A stretch of DNA of 64,000 bases, taken from contig JAQUAD010000004.1 of the NCBI GenBank assembly GCA_028687425.1, forward strand, positions 1 to 64,000, given 5' to 3'. The stretch is from Sideroxydans sp. GTDB taxonomy: Bacteria > Pseudomonadota > Gammaproteobacteria > Burkholderiales > Gallionellaceae. Positions 55,093 to 63,720 of this stretch are shown here, piece after piece; position 1 is the stretch's first letter, and every line of letters begins with the position of its first letter. The translations under genes and the position numbers were made by a program. Below the pieces are notes generated by a model. That model was not told the origin of the DNA, did no database searches, and saw only the letters and a list, made by a program, of their open reading frames with translations.

Positions 55093-55908
55093 CTAGTGTT
55101 TTGCCTTCCTGTCTGAATTCATTTTCACTTCTGCCTCGCGCAGAGCCTCGTTCCCGTTAAGACGAATCCCGGTCTCGGTTATATGCCCCACCGAAAGTGA
55201 TACCGGCCAACCCCGTCTGCGGAACGCCTTGTCTGCATCTTGCCTGATGCGCTCCACCAGTTCGATACATGTCGACTCTTCCGTATCGGGATAGACGAGA
55301 ACGAAATCGTCCCCACTTATACGGGTAACAATATCGATACGTCTGGAATTATCACGCAGGATGTCGGCGAGCAACTGCAACGCGGCATCTCCGGTCTGGT
55401 GCCCTCTTTCATCATTGAACGATTTGAAATGATCGATATCGATATACACCATGGAATAAGGACTGCCTGAACGTTCACTGCGCTCCAGTTCGATCTCAAA
55501 ACGCTCGAAGAAATCGAAGCGGCTGGCCAGCTGCGTCAGGGGATCCTTGTCTACCCTCCCGCGTTCCTTCCATAGCTTGTTCACGACCCGGCCAATGACG
55601 GTAAAGGTGACACTGCGCGTGAATACGTTCAATGCAAATGCCTGCCACGGGAATTCCGGCCAGATTACAAGCGCTTCCGCTGCACTCCAGACCAGCGCCA
55701 CGGCAATCGCAGCGATAGTCGGATTATGTGAGTCCGAACGGCGCATAGCCTGCAGCGTGCCCAACTGGGCAGCCTGGATGACCGGCAGGCAATACAGTAC
55801 CTCCAGCGAAAAATAAGTCGCCCTCGCCAGGAAATCCAGATAGGCGATCGCCATGACTTCGGCAGCGATCAGGATCGCACTCAACAGGCTTTTCAGTTGT
55901 CTGCTCAT
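55093..55908 (-). CDS. Membrane GGDEF-domain protein with degenerate active site
   Basis: A 271-residue protein. Four membrane segments occupy residues 8-105 (LLSAILIAAEVMAIAYLDFLA and others), then a GGDEF domain. The active site reads SGDDF in place of GG(D/E)EF and the upstream DPLTQLASRFDFF lacks the usual NR pair, so cyclase activity is uncertain. The RRID inhibitory-site motif is kept, so it may bind c-di-GMP as a receptor. The start MSRQLKS at 55908 is chosen for topology; the frame is open 43 codons further upstream. Confidence 0.8.
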   Translation of the reverse strand: MSRQLKSLLSAILIAAEVMAIAYLDFLARATYFSLEVLYCLPVIQAAQLGTLQAMRRSDSHNPTIAAIAVALVWSAAEALVIWPEFPWQAFALNVFTRSVTFTVIGRVVNKLWKERGRVDKDPLTQLASRFDFFERFEIELERSERSGSPYSMVYIDIDHFKSFNDERGHQTGDAALQLLADILRDNSRRIDIVTRISGDDFVLVYPDTEESTCIELVERIRQDADKAFRRRGWPVSLSVGHITETGIRLNGNEALREAEVKMNSDRKAKH

Positions 55909-55949
55909 ATACCGCTGCCCCTTATGGCATGTACTGATGCGTTTCGGAC

Positions 55950-56132
55950 TCAACCACCGCTCGCACGAATGCCAAAGAAGAACCGGCAACCGACTACCGT
56001 GCGTATGGTCATGACAGACGATAGCAGCTTGCCGCATGCCGTCAAGGAAAGCGCACCGAACAGATCGGGCCCGAGTTGCACGAGCTCGCTTTGTATCCTG
56101 ACCGCCTCGATCAATTGCTGCTTGCTGGGCAT
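55950..56132 (-). CDS. Possible GAF-domain remnant or short protein (60 aa)
   Basis: A 60-codon frame starting with MPSKQQLIEAVRIQSEL behind an excellent ribosome site (GGAGGAGGGGTG). The first 30 residues look like the lead-in helix of bacterial GAF-domain signalling proteins (VRIQSELVQLGPDLFGA); the remainder does not. It lies just upstream of the degenerate GGDEF gene on the same strand, so it may be the start of a former GAF-GGDEF protein broken by deletion. No function can be claimed. The stretch 56133-56342 to its right holds no other gene. Confidence 0.35.
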   Translation of the reverse strand: MPSKQQLIEAVRIQSELVQLGPDLFGALSLTACGKLLSSVMTIRTVVGCRFFFGIRASGG

Positions 56133-56281
56133 CACCCCTCCTCCGTCGCCGCCTTGTACCTTATGCGACTGCTTGTACGTCCCCGAATGCTGCCGGGAAT
56201 TCTTATGTACATGGATTCTCATGCACATAACGATTAGAGGCAACACCCAAGGCACACACCACTCGTTTTTAGGCTTTCCTC

Positions 56282-56303
56282 CCGGCATGCATTAAAATGC
56301 CGG
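56282..56303. promoter_or_regulatory. Inverted repeat around a -10-like element upstream of serB
   Basis: CCGGCAT (56282-56288) and ATGCCGG (56297-56303) flank GCATTAAA. TAAAAT at 56293-56298 could be a -10 for serB, whose ATG is 40 bases further. The repeat could be an operator or a 5' leader hairpin. Confidence 0.35.
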
Positions 56304-56342
56304 AAGCGTAAACACAAGAACCTTTCCATTCCAGCCGGCCCC

Positions 56343-57194
56343 ATGAACCTCATCCTCCAAGCTCAACACACCATCCCTGCCGTTCAAATCGAGCACATCG
56401 CCAGTCTTGCAGCAGCACAGCGCACCGAACAGATCTCGCCATCAGTCTACCGGCTGCACGGCGTCGAACCGCACGAGATCATCGGCGCGTATTGCTATGA
56501 ACACAAAATCGATTTCGGCTACGTACCGGAAGGCCGGCACCTGGGCGACTTCGGCCTGCTGGTGATGGATATGGATTCCACGCTGATCAGCATCGAGTGC
56601 ATCGACGAGATCGCCGACATGCAGGGCATCAAACCGCAGGTGGCGGAGATCACCGAAGCCGCGATGCGCGGCGAGATCGATTTCGCCGAAAGCCTGCGCC
56701 GCCGCGTGGCCTTGCTGCAAGGGCTGGACGAATCGGCACTGCAGCGCGTGTATGACGAACGCCTGCAACTCAATCCCGGCGCAGAAAAGATGCTGGCCGC
56801 GATGAAACGGCACGGCATCAAGACATTGCTGGTTTCCGGCGGATTCGTGTTCTTCACCGAACGCCTGAAGGCTCGCCTCGGTCTCGACTACGCGCATGCC
56901 AACACACTGGAGATCGTAAACGGCAAGCTCACCGGCAAAGTGCTGGGCGACATCGTGGATGCGCAAGGCAAGGCCGAGTGGCTGAACCGCTTGCGCGAAG
57001 AACTGGGGTTGAAGCGCGAGCAGGTGATCGCCATGGGCGACGGCGCGAACGATCTGAAGATGATGGCGCAGGCAGGCGTGAGCATGGCCTATCACGCCAA
57101 ACCGGTGGTGCGCGCGCAGGCCAGCCACGCGCTGAACTTCGTCGGACTGGACGGTCTGTCCACCTTGTTCGAGCAGGCATGCGAACAGGGCTGA
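56343..57194 (+). CDS. serB: Phosphoserine phosphatase
   Basis: A 283-residue HAD-family enzyme, the last step of serine biosynthesis. HAD motif I is VMDMDSTLISIECIDEIAD, motif II LLVSGGFVFFTERL and motif III GDGANDLKMMAQAGVSMAYHA. A shortened N-terminal domain of about 75 residues replaces the full ACT-like domain of E. coli SerB. The start at 56343 lacks a clear ribosome site. Its last 16 bases overlap the start of the next gene. Confidence 0.95.
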   Translation: MNLILQAQHTIPAVQIEHIASLAAAQRTEQISPSVYRLHGVEPHEIIGAYCYEHKIDFGYVPEGRHLGDFGLLVMDMDSTLISIECIDEIADMQGIKPQVAEITEAAMRGEIDFAESLRRRVALLQGLDESALQRVYDERLQLNPGAEKMLAAMKRHGIKTLLVSGGFVFFTERLKARLGLDYAHANTLEIVNGKLTGKVLGDIVDAQGKAEWLNRLREELGLKREQVIAMGDGANDLKMMAQAGVSMAYHAKPVVRAQASHALNFVGLDGLSTLFEQACEQG

Positions 57195-57679
57195 AAGCTG
57201 CCTGCACGCTCTGCGGACTGATGTTCGCGATGAGCAGTCAGGCGGCCGACAAGTACGGCCCGTTCGACGAGGTGGAATATCAGCCTCTGAATGAATTCTG
57301 GGTGAGCACGGGATTCAAGACCTGGCACTTCGACAGTGGTCTGGGGCTGAACGGTCACAACCCCGGCTGGGGATTCGACTACCGCTACGCTACGACCGTC
57401 TCCGTCACCGGAGGCAAGTTCTTCAACAGCGACCGCCATGACTCCAGCTATCTGGGCCTGAACTGGCAGCCGATCGCGGCGGGCCCGTTCAGATTGGGCC
57501 TGTTCGGCGGTTTGCTCGACGGCTATCCCAGGATGGAGAATGGCGGCGTTTTCCTTGCGGCAGTGCCTGCGATCAGCGCCGAATATGGCCGCATCGGCGC
57601 CAACCTCATCATCATCCCCACCATTCAGGATCGCCTCTACGGCGGAATATCGCTGCAGCTCAAATTAAAGCTGTACTGA
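57179..57679 (+). CDS. Putative outer-membrane beta-barrel protein
   Basis: A 166-residue protein with signal peptide (cleavage near SSQA-AD, residue 22) and short alternating strands rich in Gly, Tyr and Phe (FWVSTGFKTWHFD, GWGFDYRYATTVSVTGG, FRLGLFGGLLDGYP), ending in aromatic-terminated SLQLKLKLY, typical of outer-membrane barrels. The size and pattern recall PagP-like or acyl-modifying barrels, but I cannot confirm an enzyme. It overlaps the serB end by 16 bases in another frame, so it is probably translationally coupled. Confidence 0.7.
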   Translation: MRTGLKAACTLCGLMFAMSSQAADKYGPFDEVEYQPLNEFWVSTGFKTWHFDSGLGLNGHNPGWGFDYRYATTVSVTGGKFFNSDRHDSSYLGLNWQPIAAGPFRLGLFGGLLDGYPRMENGGVFLAAVPAISAEYGRIGANLIIIPTIQDRLYGGISLQLKLKLY

Positions 57680-57694
57680 ATCTGCCCTGCTCGA

Positions 57695-58405
57695 TCAGTG
57701 GCATCTTTCCGGTATTTCCAGTGTACCCAGCGTTTTTTTCAGTCCCTTGTTGCGATACATCGCATCGTCGGCGGCATCGATCAACTCGATCCCGCTGACG
57801 CCATCCGCGGGGTAGAAGGCGAATCCGGCACTGACGCCCAGTTCAAGGGTATGACCGCGCACCTCGAAAGGCCGCGACAAGGCGACCGTGATCTTGCGAA
57901 TCACACGTTCCACATCGGCCGTACTTTCCGCATCGGTAAGCAATATTGCAAATTCATCCCCACCGACGCGGGCCACGGTATCGCTTTCGCGCATACCGCT
58001 CTCTATACGCACCGCCGCCAGCTTGAGCACCACATCGCCGACACGATGGCCGAAGCGGTCGTTGATGGGTTTGAAGTTATCCAGATCGAGGAACACGACG
58101 GCAAAGCTGCGCTGTTCGCGTCGGGCCACTTCCAGGGCATGCTGCAGCCTGTCGTTGAACAACTGGCGGTTGGGCATGCCGGTCAGCGGATCGTGATAAG
58201 CCATCTGCATCGGGCGCAACTGGAAATTCAGCATGAAGGGGACGCAAATGAGCGCAAGCAAACCCGCATCAGCCATGGCGCGTATCCATACCGGATAGCC
58301 TTGCCCATCCATCATCGGATCGACAGTCAGCATCAGCAGCGTTTCAGCGCCTGCTATCAAGCCCAACAACATGAAGAAATGGCGCAACGGAATTCCTTCG
58401 CTCAT
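57695..58405 (-). CDS. Membrane diguanylate cyclase
   Basis: A 236-residue protein with two N-terminal membrane segments (FFMLLGLIAGAETLLML, AGLLALICVPFML) and a GGDEF domain with HDPLTGMPNRQLFNDRL, active site VGGDEFAILL and inhibitory site RESD. All catalytic residues are kept, so c-di-GMP synthesis is expected. The ATG follows GGGAGG. It is convergent with the barrel gene and divergent from nrdJ. Confidence 0.93.
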   Translation of the reverse strand: MSEGIPLRHFFMLLGLIAGAETLLMLTVDPMMDGQGYPVWIRAMADAGLLALICVPFMLNFQLRPMQMAYHDPLTGMPNRQLFNDRLQHALEVARREQRSFAVVFLDLDNFKPINDRFGHRVGDVVLKLAAVRIESGMRESDTVARVGGDEFAILLTDAESTADVERVIRKITVALSRPFEVRGHTLELGVSAGFAFYPADGVSGIELIDAADDAMYRNKGLKKTLGTLEIPERCH

Positions 58406-58584
58406 TCCATCCTCCCGAGATAATTATTAGTCTTCAACCACATTCCGCGTCGACTTTACTCCTAATGTACCGGAACAAAAACCCCTCAACTTCCTTCCAT
58501 AGCAATTAAGCGCAATTTCCATCCCGAACCGTCCCCGATTGGGCTATCTTTAGCAACCGGTTACACGCAGCAAAAGGCCCCTCC

Positions 58585-61500
58585 ATGACGCAAGAGATCA
58601 GCACCGAAGTCCTCCTCGAAAAATACGCAGAACCCGATGAAACCACGGTGCAGGACGTGCGCCGCCGCGTGGCGCGCGGTCTCGCGCAAGCCGAGCAACC
58701 AGAACAGCGGGCACACTGGGAAGAGACCTTCTTCCAGGCACAAGAGAATGGCTTCGTCCCCGCGGGCCGCATCAACTCCGCCGCCGGACTCAAGATACAA
58801 GCCACACTCATCAACTGTTTCATGCAACCGGTGGGCGATGCCATCTCCGGCTTCAGCGACGGCCGCCCCGGCATCTACGACGCATTGCAACAGGCCGCCG
58901 AGACCATGCGCCGTGGGGGCGGCGTGGGTTACGACTTCTCCACCATCCGCCCCGAAGGCGCGCACGTCAAAGGCACCAACTCACGCGCTTCCGGCCCCAT
59001 CTCCTACATGCGCGTGTTCGACCGTTCCTGCGAGACCGTCGAATCCGCCGGGGCACGACGCGGTGCACAGATGGGCGTACTGCGTTGCGACCATCCCGAT
59101 ATCGAGAAATTCATCAGCGCCAAAGACCAGGGCGACCTGCGCAACTTCAACATCTCGGTCGGCGTCACCGATGCGCTGATGCAGGCCGTGGAGAAGGATG
59201 AGGAATTCGAACTGGTGCATAGCGCCGAACCCTCTGCCGCCCTCAAGGAAGCAGGTGCCACGCAACGCGCCGACGGCAAATGGATCTACCGCAAGGTGCG
59301 CGCCACCGAGCTGTGGAAACAGATCATCGCCAGCACCTACGACCACGCAGAGCCGGGCGTGCTGTTCATCGACCTGATGAACCGCGACAACAACCTGTCG
59401 TATTGCGAAACCATCGAGGCTACGAACCCTTGCGTCACAGCCGACACCTGGGTGATGACGAGCGAAGGCGCGCGACAAGTGCATGAACTGATCGGCCAAC
59501 CCTTCTTTGCCATCGTCGATGGCAAACCCTACGCCACCGAATCGCAAGGCTTCTTCTTCACCGGCAGCAAACAGGTCTTCCGCTTGCACACCCGCGAGGG
59601 GCATGCGTTGCGCCTGACGGCAGACCATCCCGTGTTGCGCATTTCCCGCATGACGCGCTATGTGCGCGAAACGGAATGGGTCAAAGCGGTCGAACTGCAG
59701 CCCAATGACCAGATCGTGTTGCATGACCATCGCGCCTTCAATGCGTGGCAAGGCACGCATACGGAAGCCGAAGGTTATTTGATCGGTCTGCTCATCGGCG
59801 ACGGCACGCTCAAGAACGACAAGGCAGTGCTGAGTGTTTGGGATGTCGCGGCATTAAAGCGCGCCAATGGAGGCGACGTCCAGCCCTCGTCCGGCGCGGC
59901 GAATGTCATGCTGGCGGCTGAGCAAGCGGCACGTACCTTGCCTCACCGTGCCGATTTCCAGGGATGGCAAAGACCGGTAGACGGACGCGGCGAATTCCGC
60001 CTCGCGACGGGTGCCCTGCGCGCGCTTGCGCTGGAGCTTGGCCTGACACCCGGCAACAAGCGTTTCACCCCTGCGATGGAACGCGCCTCTTCCGATTTCT
60101 ATCGCGGCGCCTTGCGCGGTATGTTCGATGCGGACGGCTCGGTGCAAGGCTCGCAGGCAAAAGGCATCAGCGTGCGCCTGACGCAGACCGACCTGCACAA
60201 TCTGCAAACCGTGCAGCGCATGCTGCAACGACTCGGCATCGTCTCCACCATCTACCGGAATCGTCGCCCCGCAGGCATGAAGTTCTTGCCGGACGGCAAA
60301 GGCAGCGCCAGAGAATATGCCTGTCAGGCATTACACGAACTCATCATCAGCGGCGACAACCTCCTGCGCTACGCGGAACACATCGGCTTTGCCGACAGTG
60401 ACAAACAGGGCCGACTCGCTGAGTTGCTGACGAACTATCAGCGCAAGCCGAATGCAGAACGCTTCGTCGCCACCGTGGCCGCACTGGAAGAAGACGACGT
60501 GGAAGATGTGTACGACGTAACCGTGTCCGAGGTACATGCCTTCGATGCCAACGGCCTGTATGTCCACAACTGCGCCGAGCAACCCCTGCCCCCTTACGGC
60601 TGCTGCTGTCTCGGTTCGATAGACCTGACGCGCATGGTGAAGAACCCGTTCTCCAACCATGCAGGCTTCGATCACGAGCCGTTCAAGCAACTGGTACGCA
60701 CCTCCATCCGCATGCTGGACAACGTGCTGGACGTGACGGCATGGCCGTTGCCCGAACAGCAGGAAGAAGCGCGCAGCAAACGCCGCGTCGGTTTGGGCTT
60801 CACCGGGCTGGGCGATGCGCTGGCGATGCTGGGCCTGCGTTACGACACCGACGAGGCGCGCAACTTCGCGGCCGACATCACACGCATCATGCGCGACGAG
60901 GCCTATGCCGCGTCGGTCGATCTGGCTATCGAGCGCGGTGCCTTCCCGTTGCTGGATGCGGACAAATATCTGGCCGCACCGCGCTTCGCCTCACGCCTGC
61001 CGGACGAACTGAAAGACAAGATACGCAAGCACGGCATCCGCAACAGTCACCTGCTTTCCATCGCGCCTACCGGAACCATCTCGCTGGCCTTCGCCGACAA
61101 TGCGTCCAACGGCATCGAGCCGCCCTTCTCCTGGTTCTACACGCGCAAGAAGCGCATGCCGGATGGCACGACCAAGGACTATCAGGTGGAAGACCATGCC
61201 TGGCGCTTGTTCAAGAAACAGGGGGGCGACACCAGCAAACTGCCGCCCGCTTTCGTCACCGCGCTGGAGATCTCTGCCATCGACCACATGAAGATGGTCG
61301 CTGCGGTCGCACCCTACATCGACACCTCGATCAGCAAGACGGTGAACGTGCCTGCCGACTATCCTTATGAGGATTTCAAGGACCTGTACACCGAAGCATG
61401 GAAGGCCGGTCTGAAAGGTCTGGCGACCTATAGACCGAACAGCGTGCTGGGTTCGGTGTTGTCGGTGACGCCGGAGAAGGAAGAAGAAGAACAACCGCAG

Positions 61501-62619
61501 GATTTCGTGTTCGATCAGGATAGACGCATCGTGCTCGAATCCGCGCCTAAGCCTGCATTGGCCTCGCTGCGCTGGCCGGGCCGTCCCGACCTGCCCGCAG
61601 GTAGCGAAGGTTGGGTGTCGCAGGTGGTGAAGCATCCGTTGGGCAGTTTCGTGGCCTTCGTGTCGCACACCACGAACTTCCCCCACCCCAACCCTCCCCC
61701 GGAGGGAGAGGGAGCAAACGCCTCGCTGCGCGACTCTTCGACTCTGAGTTGCAACCATCCGTTCGAAGTGTGGGTGAACGGTTCCGAGCAACCGCGCGGA
61801 CTCGGCGCATTGGCAAAGTCGCTCTCCATGGACATGCGCACGCGCGATCCAGTGTGGATACGCATGAAGCTGGAGATGCTGATGAAGTCTGCGGGCGACG
61901 ATGCCTTCGACATGCCGATGCCGCCGGATGGCGAAGTGAAGCGCATGCCCAGCTTGGTCGCGGCATTCGCGCACCTGCTGAAATTCCGCATCGAACAACT
62001 CGGCGCACTGGAAGTCTGCGAGGATTCGACCACGCCGATGATGGATGCGCTGTTCGCCAAGAAAGAACCCAAGACCGGCGTGGACGGCACCATGAGCTGG
62101 ACGGTGGACATCTCCAACGCGGGCAGTGGTGATGACTTCGTGCTCGGCCTGAAAGAACTGGTGTTGCCGGATGGGCAGCGCCGCCCTTACTCCATGTGGT
62201 TGTCCGGCGTTTACCCGCGTTCGCTCGATGGCCTGTGCAAGGTGTTGAGTCTGGACATGCGCGTGATCGATCCGGCCTGGATCGGCATGAAGTTGCGCAA
62301 GCTGCTTAACTTCGGCGAACCGCTGGGCGATTTCATGGCGCGCGTACCGGGCGGCAACAAGATGGAGAGCTATCCCTCCACCGTTTCCTATGTGGCGCAA
62401 CTCATCATCCACCGTTTCGCCATGCTGGGCATCCTCGACGAACACGGTTACCCGGTGCAGCAGATGGGCGTGCTGGAGATCCCCGAAGGGCAGATCAAAC
62501 CGACCACGGTGAAACCGCTGGCGGGCAAGCACTGCAAGGAATGCGGCAATGCCACGTTGATCAAGAAGGACGGTTGCGAGTTCTGCACCAGCTGCGGAGC
62601 GATCGGGGCCTGTGGTTAG
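58585..62619 (+). CDS. nrdJ: Adenosylcobalamin-dependent (class II) ribonucleotide reductase with intein
   Basis: A 1344-codon gene encoding a class II reductase that makes deoxyribonucleotides without oxygen, using vitamin B12. Host parts: [43 protein letters not shown] / [38 protein letters not shown] and the C-terminal redox cysteines [12 protein letters not shown] and CEFCTSCG. Codons 283-662 are an intein (separate entry), so the spliced protein is 964 residues. Another insertion near codons 1030-1050 comes from a palindromic repeat. No NrdR box or cobalamin riboswitch was seen in the 179-base upstream gap. Confidence 0.95.
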   Translation: MTQEISTEVLLEKYAEPDETTVQDVRRRVARGLAQAEQPEQRAHWEETFFQAQENGFVPAGRINSAAGLKIQATLINCFMQPVGDAISGFSDGRPGIYDALQQAAETMRRGGGVGYDFSTIRPEGAHVKGTNSRASGPISYMRVFDRSCETVESAGARRGAQMGVLRCDHPDIEKFISAKDQGDLRNFNISVGVTDALMQAVEKDEEFELVHSAEPSAALKEAGATQRADGKWIYRKVRATELWKQIIASTYDHAEPGVLFIDLMNRDNNLSYCETIEATNPCVTADTWVMTSEGARQVHELIGQPFFAIVDGKPYATESQGFFFTGSKQVFRLHTREGHALRLTADHPVLRISRMTRYVRETEWVKAVELQPNDQIVLHDHRAFNAWQGTHTEAEGYLIGLLIGDGTLKNDKAVLSVWDVAALKRANGGDVQPSSGAANVMLAAEQAARTLPHRADFQGWQRPVDGRGEFRLATGALRALALELGLTPGNKRFTPAMERASSDFYRGALRGMFDADGSVQGSQAKGISVRLTQTDLHNLQTVQRMLQRLGIVSTIYRNRRPAGMKFLPDGKGSAREYACQALHELIISGDNLLRYAEHIGFADSDKQGRLAELLTNYQRKPNAERFVATVAALEEDDVEDVYDVTVSEVHAFDANGLYVHNCAEQPLPPYGCCCLGSIDLTRMVKNPFSNHAGFDHEPFKQLVRTSIRMLDNVLDVTAWPLPEQQEEARSKRRVGLGFTGLGDALAMLGLRYDTDEARNFAADITRIMRDEAYAASVDLAIERGAFPLLDADKYLAAPRFASRLPDELKDKIRKHGIRNSHLLSIAPTGTISLAFADNASNGIEPPFSWFYTRKKRMPDGTTKDYQVEDHAWRLFKKQGGDTSKLPPAFVTALEISAIDHMKMVAAVAPYIDTSISKTVNVPADYPYEDFKDLYTEAWKAGLKGLATYRPNSVLGSVLSVTPEKEEEEQPQDFVFDQDRRIVLESAPKPALASLRWPGRPDLPAGSEGWVSQVVKHPLGSFVAFVSHTTNFPHPNPPPEGEGANASLRDSSTLSCNHPFEVWVNGSEQPRGLGALAKSLSMDMRTRDPVWIRMKLEMLMKSAGDDAFDMPMPPDGEVKRMPSLVAAFAHLLKFRIEQLGALEVCEDSTTPMMDALFAKKEPKTGVDGTMSWTVDISNAGSGDDFVLGLKELVLPDGQRRPYSMWLSGVYPRSLDGLCKVLSLDMRVIDPAWIGMKLRKLLNFGEPLGDFMARVPGGNKMESYPSTVSYVAQLIIHRFAMLGILDEHGYPVQQMGVLEIPEGQIKPTTVKPLAGKHCKECGNATLIKKDGCEFCTSCGAIGACG
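59431..60570 (+). other. Intein with LAGLIDADG homing endonuclease in NrdJ
   Basis: 380 codons inserted in EATNP^CAEQPLPP. Cys1 starts the intein ([20 protein letters not shown]), block B has the TxxH motif (LTADHPVL), and the C-terminal blocks are [20 protein letters not shown] followed by Cys+1 of the host. The two LAGLIDADG helices are [14 protein letters not shown] and [14 protein letters not shown], each with its catalytic Asp, so the homing endonuclease may be active. The insertion point is a strictly conserved active-site loop of class II reductases. Confidence 0.95.
61680..61715. repeat. GC-rich palindromic repeat inserted in frame in nrdJ
   Basis: A C-rich arm (CCCCCACCCCAACCCTCCC) followed by a G-rich arm (GGAGGGAGAGGGAGC), translated as [13 protein letters not shown]. 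Relatives go directly from the AFVSHT strand to HPFEVWVNG; about 20-25 residues are extra here. The pattern is the same as in the mfd copy. Confidence 0.75.
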
Positions 62620-62702
62620 TCCGTAACGAATCCGAGGTTGAACCGAACGCCTGAGTGCGGTACGGTCTGGCCTCGCTCTCTCCAGCCACACAACTGCCAC
62701 AC

Positions 62703-63539
62703 ATGATCCGTCTCTGCCTCAAACTCTGCCTGCTGTTCCTCGCCCTGCCCCAATTCGCTCTGGCTGCGCTGCCGCAGGCATCCAACGTTCCCGGCGGCGT
62801 CGCACTCATCCCGCTGGGTGCCGTCGCCGAACATGCGCAACCGCCGCAGGCCTGGCTGGGCGAACAACCCGTTCTGGTCGCTGCCGACAAAGGCAAGTGG
62901 TATGCCGTGGTTGGCCTGCCGCTGGACATAAAGACAGGCTTGCACACGCTGCGCGCAAAGGCGGATGAAGAAACGATGTCGCTCGCCTTCAAGGTCAAGC
63001 CCAAGAAATATCCCGAACAGCACATCACCCTGAAAGACAAAAGCAAGGTACAGCTCTCCCCCGAAGACGAGGCGCGGGCCTTGAGTGAGATCGCGCTCAT
63101 CAAACAACTCAAGCTGCATTGGCAACCGAGTCCCGACACCGATCCCGGCTTCATCCTGCCCGCCAAAGGCAGACTGTCCGGCCAGTTCGGTTCGCGCCGC
63201 GTCTTCAATGGCGAACCGCGGGCGCCGCATGCCGGCATCGATGTCGCTGCACGCAAAGGCAGCAAGGTCTCCGCCAGCTCGCATGCCAAAGTACTCGCGG
63301 TCGGCGATTACTTCTTCAACGGCAAGACCGTCTTCCTTGACCACGGCAACGGCCTCATCACCATGTACTGCCATCTGGACCGCATCGACGTCGGCGAGAA
63401 CGATGTCGTGCAAAAAGGACAGCAGATCGGCCTGTCCGGCATGACCGGCCGCGCCACCGGTCCGCATCTGCACTGGAGCGTCATCCTCAACGGCGCGATG
63501 GTGAACCCGAAACTATTCCTGCCCAGACAACTCAAGTAA
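62703..63539 (+). CDS. Exported M23 (LytM-type) peptidase
   Basis: A 278-residue protein with a signal peptide (residues 1-21, cleavage at ALA-AL) and a C-terminal M23 domain with zinc ligands in PHAGIDVAA and GPHLHWSV. QFGSRRVFNGEPRAPHAG and LDHGNGLITMYCHLDRI match active LytM metallopeptidases that cut peptidoglycan peptides. The middle (80-165) is a beta-rich linker region. The start at 62703 is chosen by the signal peptide; the frame is open 16 codons upstream. It follows nrdJ by 83 bases. Confidence 0.92.
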   Translation: MIRLCLKLCLLFLALPQFALAALPQASNVPGGVALIPLGAVAEHAQPPQAWLGEQPVLVAADKGKWYAVVGLPLDIKTGLHTLRAKADEETMSLAFKVKPKKYPEQHITLKDKSKVQLSPEDEARALSEIALIKQLKLHWQPSPDTDPGFILPAKGRLSGQFGSRRVFNGEPRAPHAGIDVAARKGSKVSASSHAKVLAVGDYFFNGKTVFLDHGNGLITMYCHLDRIDVGENDVVQKGQQIGLSGMTGRATGPHLHWSVILNGAMVNPKLFLPRQLK

Positions 63540-63611
63540 TCGCCCCCGTATCGGCCACATGTAGAGTGTGGTTGATGGTGTAAACTCCCGCCCCGCAGGA
63601 AAAATTACAGG

Positions 63612-63639
63612 TGCGGCCGTTCGATAAGCGGACCGCACT
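63612..63639 (+). ncRNA. Structured 5' leader element upstream of the PilJ-type gene
   Basis: GTGCGG (63612-63617) pairs with CCGCAC (63634-63639), and CCG (63618-63620) with CGG (63630-63632), with one bulged A and a 9-base loop. It stands before a short leader frame and the sensor gene. It does not match a riboswitch class I can recognise. Confidence 0.3.
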
Positions 63640-63660
63640 GAACAGGAGAGAGTAAGCTTC

Positions 63661-63708
63661 ATGTCATGCAATCCTTTGTGGCAGGCATGTCCACGCTGCC
63701 GCCGATAG
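63661..63708 (+). CDS. Possible leader peptide (15 aa)
   Basis: MSCNPLWQACPRCRR is preceded by AGGAGAGA ten bases before the ATG. The stop (TAG, 63706-63708) lies 12 bases before the ATG of the sensor gene. Three cysteines and a run of arginines in 15 codons suggest attenuation or translational coupling, but it could also be chance. Confidence 0.35.
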   Translation: MSCNPLWQACPRCRR

Positions 63709-63720
63709 ATGCGGAGTGCC

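Noticed and set aside
58406..58584. Cobalamin riboswitch or NrdR box upstream of the B12-dependent reductase
   Set aside because: No B12-box and no ACA-type NrdR repeat could be seen, and 179 bases are too short for a full cobalamin riboswitch.
60991..62700. 569-codon open frame on the minus strand opposite nrdJ
   Set aside because: Shadow of the reductase; no start signal and no family-like sequence.
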